Source: DASVBE01 sp963770375 (lineage in GTDB: Bacteria; Actinomycetota; Actinomycetes; Streptosporangiales; Streptosporangiaceae). From it: a DNA stretch of 64,000 nucleotides. The stretch spans positions 269,971 to 333,970 of the forward strand of contig CAVYPM010000007.1 in assembly GCA_963770375.1 (NCBI GenBank), written 5' to 3'. The translations under genes and the position numbers were made by a program. Below the pieces are notes generated by a model. That model did not search any database. It had not been told where the DNA came from and saw nothing but the letters and a program-made list of their open reading frames with translations. Shown one piece after another: positions 19,065 through 28,423 of the stretch (positions are counted from its first letter, which is position 1; the number at the start of each line of letters is the position of its first letter).

Positions 19065-22000
19065 CTAGCCGGGATTCCCGCCGGGCGCGGCCGCGCCGTG
19101 CCCGGCCAGGAGCGTGACGTCGCCCTTCGCCCGGGCCAGGGCCAGCGCGGCGGCCAGCGCATCGGCGGCCTGGGCGGCCCGGCCAGCCCGGCGCAGGACG
19201 GCCGCGCGGGTGGCCTGTGCGTGGCAGCGGAGCATGAGGAACTGGGTGCCCTCGGCGGCGGCCACGGCCGCGTCCGCACGCCGGATCGCCGTGGCGTGGC
19301 TGGCCGACAAGGCGGCCAGGGCTGACTGGGCGGTCAGCCGGCGGACCCGCCACTCAGTGTCACGGGGGGCCGGGACCGAGTCGATGTCCCCGACGGCCCG
19401 GGCCGCGTCCGCGCGCCGGCCCTGAGCGAGCAGCACGTGCGCCAGGTCGGTCAGGGCCGTGGACTGAACCCACCGGTCGCCGGTGCGCTGGCCGGTCCGC
19501 AGCGCCTCGCTGACCGCTTCCTCGGCGCCGGGGTAGTCGCCGGCCCGCAGCCGCATCCGGGAGTCAAAGATGGCCATCGCGGCCCCGGTCATGTTCAGGC
19601 CGAGCTCGGCCAGCCCGCGGCGGGACTGGCGCATCAGCGCTTCCGCGTCGTGACCGTCGCCCGCCATGGACCGCAGTACGGCCAGGAACCCGGTCAGCCC
19701 GAGCGTGGCCACCTGGTCATCCTCGGCTTCCGCGATCAGCTGGGCCAGCCGGCGCAGGCCCTGCCGGACCGGGATGCAGCCGTCCACCAGGGACCAGGCG
19801 ATATAGGCCTGGCCAACGGCGGCCTCGAACCCGGCCCCGGCCCGCTGAGCGTGCCTGACCTGCCGCTCGCACTGCCGCAGGGCGCTATCCGGCTGGCCGT
19901 TCATCCACAGCAGTTCGGCGTGCAGATAGTGCGCCCGGGCCAGGCCCAGGTCGTCGCCGAGCGTGGTGAACACCCCGGTGGCCTGGCCGACCGTGGCCAG
20001 CGCGGCCTCGGTGTCGGCGCGGGCCGGGTCCGCGTACAGCCGGGCCCGCTCACGTTCCACCGCGGAGCGCCAGCGCACCGCGGGCAGCCCCAGTTCGAGG
20101 CCGGCCCGCTCCCCGGCCTGGGCCACTTCCGCGGCCCGGCCGAACGTGCCCGCCTCGGCCAGCGCCGAGGCCAGCACGGGCAGCAGCCCGGCGGCCGCCA
20201 CCGGCTGCGCCGCGAGCATCCGCCGGGCCCGGTCGAGCAGCCCGATCTCCGCGATCAGCTCGCCGCGGCGGTGCGCGTCCCCGGCCGCGCTGGTGAGCAG
20301 CGGCCCGGCCCGGGCCGCGATGCGGTCCGCCTGGTTCGCCGGGTCGCCGATCGCGGTCAGGTGGCCGTGCGCCAGTTCCAGGTGCGCGGCCTGCAGTTCG
20401 GCGCTCGCCGCGGCGGGCGGGACCAGGCCGGCCAGCCACGCCGCGTGCTGCTCGTGCAGCACGGCCCGGTCGGCCCTGGTCAGCATCGCGTAGGCGGCCT
20501 CTCGGATCAGCCGGTGCCGGAAGCCGAAGGCGGGCCGGCCGCCAAGGCCGCTGGCCACCGGCACGATGAGATCCCGGCGGAGCAGCGCGTCCAGCACCTG
20601 GTCCAGGACCGGACCGGTGACGGCGGCCGTGCCGCCCGGGCCGGGCCTGGCGCCGACGGCCGCCTGGTGGAACACGTCACCCTCGATCGAGCCCCGTTCC
20701 AGGACGGTCCGCTCGGTGGCCGACAGCAGGTCCAGCCGGGAGGCGAGCAGCCCCTGCAGGGCCGGCGGCACGGTCACCTGGCCGTCCGGCTGCTCGCGCA
20801 GGTGCCGGGCCAGCTGCTCGAGGAACAGCGGGTTGCCGCCCGCGGTGGCGATCACCCGGTCCCTGGTGACGGCGGGCAGCCCGCCGTCAGGATCACCGTC
20901 CGCGGCGCGCCCCGCGCCGCCGGGCGGGGCGGCCAGCCAGGCGAGCAGCGCGCGGCTGTGCGTGTCGTCCAGCGGGCCCAGGGCCAGGGTGGCGGCCTGC
21001 TCCCAGCCGCGGCCCCAGTTCGGCTGGGCCTGGCGCAGCTCGGGCCGGGCCAGGCAGACCAGCAGCACCGGGACCTCGTGCAGCTGGCCGGCCAGCTCGT
21101 CGAGGAGCCCGGCCACCTCCGGCGCCGCATGCTGGACATCGTCGATGATCAGCACCGCCGGGTGCGGCCCGGTGACCGCGGCCAGGACCTGCCCGATCGC
21201 CCAGGGCAGCGGGCCGCTGGCCCGCTGCGGGCCCTGGCCGAGCATGGCCAGCACGGCCTGGGCCGCCCCGGTGGCGACCCCGGCCCTGGCCAGCCAGTCC
21301 GCGGGCCGGCCGCCGGCCGCGGCCTGCTCGATGATCTCCTGGAACGGCCGGTACGGCACATCCTCGCCGGGCGGGCGGCACCGGCCGCGCAGCACCACCG
21401 CGCCGGGCCTGGCCAGCCGCTCGAACTCCAGCGAGAGCCGGGTCTTGCCGGTGCCCGGCTCCCCGGTCACCGTGACGAGCTGCCCGGCCCGGCTGGCCGC
21501 CACGCTGGCCAGCGCCCGGGTCAGGACGCCGAGCTCGGCGTCGCGGCCCAGGTACGGGCCGCCCCGGGACCGGCGGACCGCCGCGGCGCTGAGATCGATC
21601 CCGGCCAGGGCCATCGCCGCGCCGCCGGTGGCCGGGCTGCCCTGCGCGGCGTGCGCGACAAGCCGCCAGGCCGGGGCGGCCAGCAGCACCTGGCCCGGTC
21701 GGGCCCGCCGGGCCAGCGCCACGGCCTGCTCGGCCAGGTCACCGAACAGGAACGGGGCATGGACGTCCGGCGGGGCGACGGCCTCCCCGGTGGCGACGCC
21801 GACGCCCGGCGGCGGCCCGCCCGGCGCGGCGGCGATCGCGGCGGCGGCGGCCACCGCTTTCAGCGCGTCGTCCTCCCTGGCCACCGGCCAGCCGAAGACC
21901 CCGGTGACGGCCCCGGCGGTGCCGTCGCGCAGCGCCCCGTGGAACTCGGCGCACACGCCTGACATCCGGTCCCGCAGGCTCAGCAGCCCCGCCCTGGCCG

Positions 22001-22940
22001 CTTCCGGGTCGGCCGGGACCGGCCCGCGGTCCCCCGGCTGCGGCACGGCGGCCACGCAGGTCACCGGGCGCCGCCTGGCTGACTCGCGCGCTGGCTCCCG
22101 GCCCTGGCCGGCCGGCCCTGGCGGCCGGGCCGGCCAGGCCGCGGCCCGCGGCGCGGGCACGGGCCCGCCCGGCAGGTCTCCGTGCCGCAGCACCAGCTGG
22201 TGGGCTTCGCGCAGCTCCGCGGACGGCTCGACGCCCAGTTCGGCGAGCAGCATCCGGCGGGTGTCCAGGTAAACGGCCAGCGCGTCGGCCTGCCGCCCGC
22301 TGCCGTACAGCGCCAGCATCAGCTGGGCCGCCATCCGTTCCCGCAGCGGGTGCTCGGCGGCCAGGGCCGTGAGCTCGCCGACCAGCTGGGCGTGCCGGCC
22401 CAGGGCCAGGTCAGCGTCCACCCGGCCGGTCAGCGCGGCCATCCGCAGCTCGTCCAGCCGGCCGATCTCCGGCTGGGCGAACGGCTCGTCGCGGACGTCG
22501 GCCAGCGCCTGGCCGCGCCACAGGCCCAGCGCCCGGCGCAGCGTGCCTGCCGCGTCGGCGGCCTCGTTACGGTCCAGCTGACCGCGGCCGGCCTGCACCA
22601 GCGTCTCGAACCGGTCCGCGTCCACCGACCCGGCAGGCAGCCGCAGCACGTACCCCCCGGCCAGGCCGGCCACGACGTCAGCCCCGTCCTGGCCGCCGCC
22701 GGCCAGCGACCGGCGCAGCCGGGACAGCGCCAGCTGGAGGGCGTTGCGCGGGTCCTGGGGCGGCTGGCCCGGCCACAGCGCCTCCACCGCGGAGTCCGCC
22801 GGGACAACTTCGCCGCGGCGGGTGAGCAGCAGGGCCAGCAGGGTCAGCGGCCGCCCCCGCGGGACGGGCAGCCTGGTCCCGGCCACGTCGCGGGCTTCGA
22901 TCGGGCCGAGCAGGCCGACCTCGATGAGCCGCGCGGTCAT
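19065..22940 (-). CDS. SARP/AfsR-type regulator with ATPase domain
   Basis: A giant regulator (1291 residues, intact). Residues 1-90 form an OmpR-type winged helix (LTLLALLLTRRGEVVPADSAVEALW). Residues 95-245 are the BTAD domain (FETLVQAGRGQL...LYGSGRQADALAVYLDTRRML). A central stretch of about 150 residues (VTCVAAVPQ...GDLAEQAVALARRARPGQVLL) resembles a degenerate class III cyclase domain. It is followed by a STAND ATPase with Walker A TGEPGTGKTRLSLEF and Walker B AVLIIDDVQHAAP, and a long TPR-rich C-terminus. SARPs activate secondary-metabolite clusters. Divergent from the aminotransferase, with about 200 bp between; no SARP heptamer repeats were recognised there. Confidence 0.88.
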   Translation of the reverse strand: MTARLIEVGLLGPIEARDVAGTRLPVPRGRPLTLLALLLTRRGEVVPADSAVEALWPGQPPQDPRNALQLALSRLRRSLAGGGQDGADVVAGLAGGYVLRLPAGSVDADRFETLVQAGRGQLDRNEAADAAGTLRRALGLWRGQALADVRDEPFAQPEIGRLDELRMAALTGRVDADLALGRHAQLVGELTALAAEHPLRERMAAQLMLALYGSGRQADALAVYLDTRRMLLAELGVEPSAELREAHQLVLRHGDLPGGPVPAPRAAAWPARPPGPAGQGREPARESARRRPVTCVAAVPQPGDRGPVPADPEAARAGLLSLRDRMSGVCAEFHGALRDGTAGAVTGVFGWPVAREDDALKAVAAAAAIAAAPGGPPPGVGVATGEAVAPPDVHAPFLFGDLAEQAVALARRARPGQVLLAAPAWRLVAHAAQGSPATGGAAMALAGIDLSAAAVRRSRGGPYLGRDAELGVLTRALASVAASRAGQLVTVTGEPGTGKTRLSLEFERLARPGAVVLRGRCRPPGEDVPYRPFQEIIEQAAAGGRPADWLARAGVATGAAQAVLAMLGQGPQRASGPLPWAIGQVLAAVTGPHPAVLIIDDVQHAAPEVAGLLDELAGQLHEVPVLLVCLARPELRQAQPNWGRGWEQAATLALGPLDDTHSRALLAWLAAPPGGAGRAADGDPDGGLPAVTRDRVIATAGGNPLFLEQLARHLREQPDGQVTVPPALQGLLASRLDLLSATERTVLERGSIEGDVFHQAAVGARPGPGGTAAVTGPVLDQVLDALLRRDLIVPVASGLGGRPAFGFRHRLIREAAYAMLTRADRAVLHEQHAAWLAGLVPPAAASAELQAAHLELAHGHLTAIGDPANQADRIAARAGPLLTSAAGDAHRRGELIAEIGLLDRARRMLAAQPVAAAGLLPVLASALAEAGTFGRAAEVAQAGERAGLELGLPAVRWRSAVERERARLYADPARADTEAALATVGQATGVFTTLGDDLGLARAHYLHAELLWMNGQPDSALRQCERQVRHAQRAGAGFEAAVGQAYIAWSLVDGCIPVRQGLRRLAQLIAEAEDDQVATLGLTGFLAVLRSMAGDGHDAEALMRQSRRGLAELGLNMTGAAMAIFDSRMRLRAGDYPGAEEAVSEALRTGQRTGDRWVQSTALTDLAHVLLAQGRRADAARAVGDIDSVPAPRDTEWRVRRLTAQSALAALSASHATAIRRADAAVAAAEGTQFLMLRCHAQATRAAVLRRAGRAAQAADALAAALALARAKGDVTLLAGHGAAAPGGNPG

Positions 22941-23136
22941 GGCGGCCGGGCCGGGGCCGCGGCGCGGCGGGCCGGCCCGCCCGCCGCAGGCAGACAGAAC
23001 GGTGACAGGGCAGCGGCCGATCCTGATGGTCGGCCCGCCTGGTAGTCACCACCCCAACCTAAGCCGGGCCGGGGCACAGCGGGGGCCCGCCAGACGCGGA
23101 TCCCGGGGAAAGGCCAGCTAAGGGGGCCAGAGTGGG
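22941..23136. promoter_or_regulatory. divergent promoter region, SARP regulator / aminotransferase
   Basis: 196 bp separating two divergent starts. It must contain both promoters. GC-rich throughout; no convincing -10 or operator repeat could be picked out by eye. Confidence 0.35.
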
Positions 23137-24543
23137 ATGAATACGGCACTGCTGGATATCCAGGCGGTGCGCCGCCATTTCCGCTTCCCCGCCGCCGGCC
23201 GGGTGGTGACCAATAACGCGGCCAGCACCCAGCCGCCGGATGACCTGCTGGCCCTGTACGCCGAGCTGTCGGCGGGGTACGAGAACGTGCACCGGGGCCA
23301 GTCGGCCGCGTCCCGGCAGATGACCGCCCGGTTCGAGGAGTCCTACGACACGATCGCGGCGTTCATCGGCGCGCCCAGCCGGTCCTGCATCGCGCTGTAC
23401 CGCAACGCCACCGAGGCCATCAACGCGGTCATGTACTCACTGCTGACCAGGTTCCGCGACGGCGACAACATCGTGACCACGATGCTGGAGCACAACTCCA
23501 ACTACGTGCCGTGGTACGCGATGTGCCGGGAGATCCTGCCGCACCTGGGCCGCCGGGTCCGGTACCGGCTGGCCCGGTTCGACCCGGTTACCGGCGAGCT
23601 GGACCTCGACCACCTGGCCTCGCTGATCGACGCGCGGACCAAGCTGGTGTGCTGCACCGGCGCCTCGAACTTCACCGGCACCCGCGTCCCGCTGGCCGCG
23701 GTCCGCGCGCTGGCCGACGCCAGCGGATACCAGCAGCCCACCGGGGAGCGCCGGTCCTACCTGCTGGTCGACGGCGCGCAGCTGGTCCCCGGATCGGTAA
23801 CCGACGTGACCGCGGCCGGCCCGGACTACCTGGCGTTCTCCTTCCACAAGATGCTGGCCCCGTTCGGCGTCGGGGTGCTGTACGCCAGGGAGCCCCTGCT
23901 CGCCGCGGCGCGGCCGTTCCTGTACGGCGGCGACATGGTCGCCGAGGGACGGGTCCTGCCCGAGCTCGTCGAGTACAACGCGCTGCCGTGGAAGTACGCG
24001 GCCGGCACCCCGAACATCCTGGGCACGATCGTGTCCGCGCAGGGCCTGCGGCTGCTGGTGGACCTGGCCCTGTCCCCGGACCGCCCGGTGTACTTCGGCA
24101 CCGGCCGGCCGCTGGGCCGCGAGCCCGTCCGCGACGCGATGACCCGGGTCTGCGCCTGGAACACCGCGCTGACCGCCCGGGCGCTCGACGGCCTGGAGGC
24201 CATCCCCGGGATCACCATCTACGGGCCGCGCGACCCGGCCCGACGCACCTCGCTGGCCGCCTTCAACATCGCCGGCCATGACCCGGTCGCCCTGGCCGAG
24301 GGCCTGGACCGGGCCGGGATCGAGTCCCGCGCGGGCTGCCACTGCGCCACGCTGGCCCACCACGCGCTCGGGCTGGACCCGCCGGCCAGCTGCCGGCTCA
24401 GCTTCTACCTCTACAACACCCCGGACGAGATAGATCAGGCCGTGGCCGCGCTGGCCGCGGTCGCCGCCGGGCGGCCCGCGGGCCGCCCGGCCGTGCCTCC
24501 GGCTCCCTGGTACCGGCGATGGCCGCAGAAGATCTCCGCGTAA
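23137..24543 (+). CDS. aminotransferase class V / cysteine-desulfurase-like enzyme
   Basis: A 468-residue PLP enzyme. TNNAASTQPPDDLL opens the fold. MLEHNSNYVPW carries the conserved His of SufS/CsdA-type enzymes. VDGAQLVPG supplies the Asp for the PLP ring nitrogen. FSFHKMLAPFGVGVLY has the PLP Lys. SRAGCHCATLAHHALGL contains the position of the catalytic desulfurase Cys (RAGxHCA). All key residues are present, so cysteine desulfurase or selenocysteine-lyase activity is plausible; isopenicillin-epimerase-like roles are an alternative. No Suf/Isc scaffold genes are nearby. It overlaps the start of the APC permease by 25 bp, suggesting substrate import plus catabolism. Confidence 0.85.
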   Translation: MNTALLDIQAVRRHFRFPAAGRVVTNNAASTQPPDDLLALYAELSAGYENVHRGQSAASRQMTARFEESYDTIAAFIGAPSRSCIALYRNATEAINAVMYSLLTRFRDGDNIVTTMLEHNSNYVPWYAMCREILPHLGRRVRYRLARFDPVTGELDLDHLASLIDARTKLVCCTGASNFTGTRVPLAAVRALADASGYQQPTGERRSYLLVDGAQLVPGSVTDVTAAGPDYLAFSFHKMLAPFGVGVLYAREPLLAAARPFLYGGDMVAEGRVLPELVEYNALPWKYAAGTPNILGTIVSAQGLRLLVDLALSPDRPVYFGTGRPLGREPVRDAMTRVCAWNTALTARALDGLEAIPGITIYGPRDPARRTSLAAFNIAGHDPVALAEGLDRAGIESRAGCHCATLAHHALGLDPPASCRLSFYLYNTPDEIDQAVAALAAVAAGRPAGRPAVPPAPWYRRWPQKISA

Positions 24544-26054
24544 CCCGGCCCGCGGGGGCGGCCGGGTCAGACGGGGCCGAGAGCAGCGCGGCCGAGCGCA
24601 GGAAGCTGCGGCGGGTACTCGGCCGGATGGACACGGTCTTCTTCCTGATCTCGGCCATGGTGGTGGCCGACACCATCGGCGCGATCGCCGTCGGCGGCGG
24701 CCAGGCCTTTACCTGGCTGGCCATCCTGTTCGCCACCTTCTTCGTCCCGTCCGCGCTGATCAGCGCCGAGCTGGGGGCCGCGCTGCCGGACGAAGGCGGC
24801 CCGTACGTGTGGGTGCGCCGCGCGTTCGGCCGGTTCGCCGGGGCGCTGACCTCGCTGCTGTACTGGGCCGGCACGCCGGCCTGGCTGGGCGGCTCGGTCA
24901 CCGTCGTGGCCATCGCGGTCTACCAGCGGTTCGCCGGCGGCCTGACGCTGCCGGGGATGTACCTGTTCGGCGGCCTGCTGATCGCGGCGGCCACGGCCGG
25001 CGCGATCATCCCGCTGCGGGCCGGCAAGTGGATCCCGGCCAGCGGCGCGATCGGGCAGATCGTGCTGCTGGCCTTCTTCACCGTCAGCGTCATCCTGTAC
25101 GGCGCCCAGCACGGCGTGCACGGCATCTCGGCGGCGGACCTGTCCCCCTCCCGGGCGGTGTTCATCGCGGTGGTGCCGGTGCTGCTGTACTCCTTCGTCG
25201 GGGTCGAGCTGCCCGCGACCGCCGGGGAGGAAATGATCAATCCGCGGCGCGACATCCCGGCGGCGATCGGCCGGGCCGGGATCGGCCAGGCGCTGATGTA
25301 CGGGATCCCGATCCTGGCCGTGCTGATCGTCCTGCCCGCCCGGCAGATCACCTCGCTGCACGGCCTGATCGATGCGCTGAAGCTGGTGCTGACCGGGTAC
25401 GGCGGCTCGGTCGCGGCCGATGGCACGGTGACGCTGACCGGCTGGGGGCAGGTGCTGGGGTGGGCGGCTGCGTACATCTTCATCTGGGTCCTGCTGGCCA
25501 GTGGCTCGGCCTGGATCATCGGCGCCGGCCGGGCCCAGGCCGCGGCCTGCCTGGACGGCGCGGGGCCGCGGGCGCTGGGCCGGATCTCGGCCAGGACCGG
25601 CGTGCCGGTGGTGATGGGGCTGGTCTCCGGTGCGGCGTCGCTGCTGGTGATGGCCGTCAACCTGGCCGTGGCCCGCGGCGACGGGCAGAAGTACTTCTCC
25701 GCCGCGCTGCTCGCCTCGATCACCCTGATCGTGCTGGCCTACCTGCTGATCTTCCCCGCCTTCCTGGCCCTGCGGCGGCGCGAGCCCGGCCTGGCCCGGC
25801 CGTTCCGCGTGCCCGGCGGCAGGTGGGTGGCGTGGCTGGTGACCGGGCTGGCGGCGGGCTGGTCCGCGCTGGCCGCGGCCTGCCTGCTGTGGCCGGGGCT
25901 GGGCACCGCGCACCCGGACCTGGCCCTGCCGGCGGGCTTCGCCGGCCACCGGGCGCAGTTCGAGATCCTGGTCTTCGCCCCGGTGCTGGCCGTGGTGGCC
26001 GCGGTGACCGGCTACTGCCTCGCTACCCGGCGGCGGCCGCGGCGTCCTCGATGA
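24519..26054 (+). CDS. APC-family amino-acid permease
   Basis: 511 residues with about 12 hydrophobic helices. FFLISAMVVADTIGAIA matches the unwound TM1 of APC transporters. GGPYVWVRRAFGRFAG is the conserved loop between TM2 and TM3, and PATAGEEMINPRRDIPAAI matches the conserved segment after TM6. It imports an amino acid or amine by cation symport or exchange. Its start lies inside the end of the aminotransferase gene, so the two form a coupled pair. Its last 32 bp overlap the 3' end of the convergent glycosyltransferase gene. Confidence 0.88.
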   Translation: MAAEDLRVTRPAGAAGSDGAESSAAERRKLRRVLGRMDTVFFLISAMVVADTIGAIAVGGGQAFTWLAILFATFFVPSALISAELGAALPDEGGPYVWVRRAFGRFAGALTSLLYWAGTPAWLGGSVTVVAIAVYQRFAGGLTLPGMYLFGGLLIAAATAGAIIPLRAGKWIPASGAIGQIVLLAFFTVSVILYGAQHGVHGISAADLSPSRAVFIAVVPVLLYSFVGVELPATAGEEMINPRRDIPAAIGRAGIGQALMYGIPILAVLIVLPARQITSLHGLIDALKLVLTGYGGSVAADGTVTLTGWGQVLGWAAAYIFIWVLLASGSAWIIGAGRAQAAACLDGAGPRALGRISARTGVPVVMGLVSGAASLLVMAVNLAVARGDGQKYFSAALLASITLIVLAYLLIFPAFLALRRREPGLARPFRVPGGRWVAWLVTGLAAGWSALAAACLLWPGLGTAHPDLALPAGFAGHRAQFEILVFAPVLAVVAAVTGYCLATRRRPRRPR

Positions 26055-27330
26055 CCTGCGCCGCGGCGCGCAGGCCCTGGCGAGCCTGGATCTGCCCGGC
26101 CGCCACGGCGAGCCGCTCCCGCAGGGCGGCGTCGCCGAGCAGCCGGTCCAGCGCGCCGTGCATCTCGGCGTCGCTGAACTCGTAGGTGGCCAGCCGGACG
26201 CCCAGGCCCAGCTCGTCCATACGCTGCGCGTTGTCGTGCTGGTCCCAGAACAGCGGGAGCACGATCATCGGCTTGCCGAAGTGCAGGCACTCGGTGGTGG
26301 TGTTGTTCCCGCCGTGCGTGATGACCAGGTCGGCGTGCGGGATCACCGAGGTCTGCGGCAGGAACTCGGCACCGGTCATGTTCGGCGCCAGCTCGATCTC
26401 GGCGTGCAGCGGGCCCTTGGACACGATGTACCGGTGCGGCGTGCCCGCCAGGCAGCCGATCACCCGGCGCATCAGGCCGACGTCGGCCGAGCCCAGCGAG
26501 CCGAGCGAGAAGTAGATCAGCGCGCCGTCCCGGCCGAGCTCCGCGGGCACCTGGTACGGCTCGTCGGTCTCCCGCACCGAGGAGTCCAGCCGGGTCCACC
26601 GCGGGCCCAGCGGCCGGTCCCGCCGGTAGTCCGCGAGCTCCGGGTAGACGTACAGGCTGACGTCGCCCTCGCCGATGAACGACAGGTCGGCCAGCGGCGG
26701 CGCGCCCTGCGCGGTCATCCAGTCATTGAACGCGCCCCAGCTCTCCCGGTGCACCCGGTCGTACTCGGCCCGGAACTCCGCCCACTGCGCCGGGTCCCCG
26801 TCGGCCGGGTAGCCGGAGAAGGCCGGCGGCAGGCCCGGGTCGGTGACCTCCAGCGGGTTGCACGACACGATCCGCACGTACGGCACGCCCGCGGTCTGCA
26901 GCGCGGGAAAGGCCACCACGTTGTCCTCGACGATCACGTCAGGACGGGTCCGCGCGATGATCTCGGTGAGCTGCGGGTGGCAGTACCTGGCGCCCTCGAT
27001 CAGCTCGTCCCACACCGGCTTGATGAACGTGCTGAGCTGCTCGATCGTCGGCTTGCGGAACTCCGGCGCGGTGCTGGCGATGAAGTCCTTCCAGAACTGC
27101 CCGGCGTCCTGGTCGCCGTCGCCGCCTTCGCCGGCGTCCACCGGCGGGGACAGGTCGACCAGGTCCTCCTCGAACCCGAGCGGCTCCAGCTTGCCCCGCC
27201 AGGACGCCTCCGCGGCAAACACCACCCGGTGCCCGCGCTGCCGCAGCACGTTGCCGATCCCCACGCAGTTGTTCGTGGGCCCGTAGGCGCTCTCCGGCAT
27301 GAACAGGACGGTCAGCGGCCGGCCAGCCAT
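26023..27330 (-). CDS. UGT-like (MGT family) glycosyltransferase
   Basis: 435-residue GT-B, GT1-type enzyme. The N-terminal domain starts VLFMPESAYGPTNNCVGIGNVLRQRGH. The C-terminal nucleotide-sugar domain has YFSLGSLGSADVGLM and the signature THGGNNTTTECLHFGKPMIV followed by LFWDQHDNAQRM, where the D-Q pair contacts the sugar. Such enzymes glycosylate macrolides and other natural products or detoxify small molecules. AGAGGAG lies 6 nt before the ATG. It stands alone; its 3' end overlaps that of the APC permease gene. Confidence 0.88.
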   Translation of the reverse strand: MAGRPLTVLFMPESAYGPTNNCVGIGNVLRQRGHRVVFAAEASWRGKLEPLGFEEDLVDLSPPVDAGEGGDGDQDAGQFWKDFIASTAPEFRKPTIEQLSTFIKPVWDELIEGARYCHPQLTEIIARTRPDVIVEDNVVAFPALQTAGVPYVRIVSCNPLEVTDPGLPPAFSGYPADGDPAQWAEFRAEYDRVHRESWGAFNDWMTAQGAPPLADLSFIGEGDVSLYVYPELADYRRDRPLGPRWTRLDSSVRETDEPYQVPAELGRDGALIYFSLGSLGSADVGLMRRVIGCLAGTPHRYIVSKGPLHAEIELAPNMTGAEFLPQTSVIPHADLVITHGGNNTTTECLHFGKPMIVLPLFWDQHDNAQRMDELGLGVRLATYEFSDAEMHGALDRLLGDAALRERLAVAAGQIQARQGLRAAAQVIEDAAAAAG

Positions 27331-27419
27331 GGCGGCTCCTCTAGGGGCAGGCGGAAACGGCTCCCCCGGCGAAGATCACCGGAATGCAGAACGTAGCAGA
27401 CCAGCTCACTGGCGCGCGG

Positions 27420-28335
27420 TCAGCGGAACGCTGCGGCGGCCTCCTGGATGAAGACGTCGCAGGTGTCCTTCTTGCGCGCGCCCTGGCCCAGCGTGAAGTC
27501 CGGGATGATCAGCTCGTCGGCGCCCGCGTCGCGGTACTGGGCGATGATGCCGGCCACCTCGTCCGGCGTGCCGATGATCGCCGGGCGGCCGGGCGGGACC
27601 TGCTTCGCGCTTGCGGTCCAGCCAGTCCCGGTCGGTGGACAGGTACATCAGCGCCTGGGTGGACACGTGGATCTCCGCCGGGTCGCGGCCGAGGTCCGCG
27701 CAGTGCTGGCGGAGCACCCCGAGCTTGCGGGCCAGCAGGTCCGGGGTGGACCAGCAGTTCCACTCGTCCGCGTACCGGGCCACGATCCGCAGCATGCGCT
27801 TCTCGCCCGCCCCGCCGATCAGCAGCGGCATCTTCGCCTGCACCGGCGCGGGCTGGTTGGGCGCGTCGGTGACGGTGAAGTACTGCCCGGCGAACGTGGT
27901 CCGCGGCTCGCGCAGCAGGCCCAGCAGGACCGGGATGGACTCCTCGAACCGGTCCAGCCGCTCGCGGATGGTGCCCAGCGGGATGCCGTACGAGGCGTGC
28001 TCGTTCTCCTGCCAGCCGGCCCCGATGCCGAGGGCCAGCCGCCCGCCGCAGATCCGGTCGGTGGTGGCGGCGATGTTGGCCAGCACGGCCGGGTGCCGGT
28101 AGGTCACGCTGGTGACCAGCGGGGCGAGCCGGACCCGCGGCACCGCGACGGCCAGCGCGGCCAGCAGCGACCAGCACTCCAGCATGTCCCCGTCGCGCGG
28201 CTCGGGTCCTGAGTGGTTGGGCATGAAGTGGTCGGCGATGTACACGCCGTCCCAGCCGGTCTCCTCGCAGTGCGCGGAGATCTCGCGGATGTCTTCCCAG
28301 GGCTGGGCCGCCGCCGGCCAGATGCTGAACCGCAT
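27420..28335 (-). CDS. LLM-class F420-dependent oxidoreductase (one frameshift)
   Basis: Luciferase-like TIM-barrel enzyme of about 304 residues: MRFSIWPAAAQPWEDIREIS, GVYIADHFMPN, VRLAPLVTSVTYRHPAVLANIAATTD (coenzyme F420-binding region) and GGRLALGIGAGWQENEH. An extra base near 27608 shifts the frame; the real end is VPPGRPAIIGTPDEVAGII, then ADELIIPDFTLG, ending ...QEAAAAFR at 27420. It belongs to the F420 branch rather than the FMN/luciferase branch by its GAGWQxxEH motif. It is a monocistron between the glycosyltransferase and the peptidase gene; its substrate is not predictable. ATG at 28344 is an alternative start. Confidence 0.85.
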
Positions 28336-28423
28336 GACCGGCATCCTAGAGAACGGCTGGCCGCTGCCGCCGCCGAGCCGCGGTCGGCTGGTCCCGGGCG
28401 TCGGCCGCAAGCCCGCCTAGCCG

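Noticed and set aside
19437..21962. An 841-codon plus-strand frame inside the SARP gene
   Set aside because: Shadow of the opposite strand; no domain or ribosome site.
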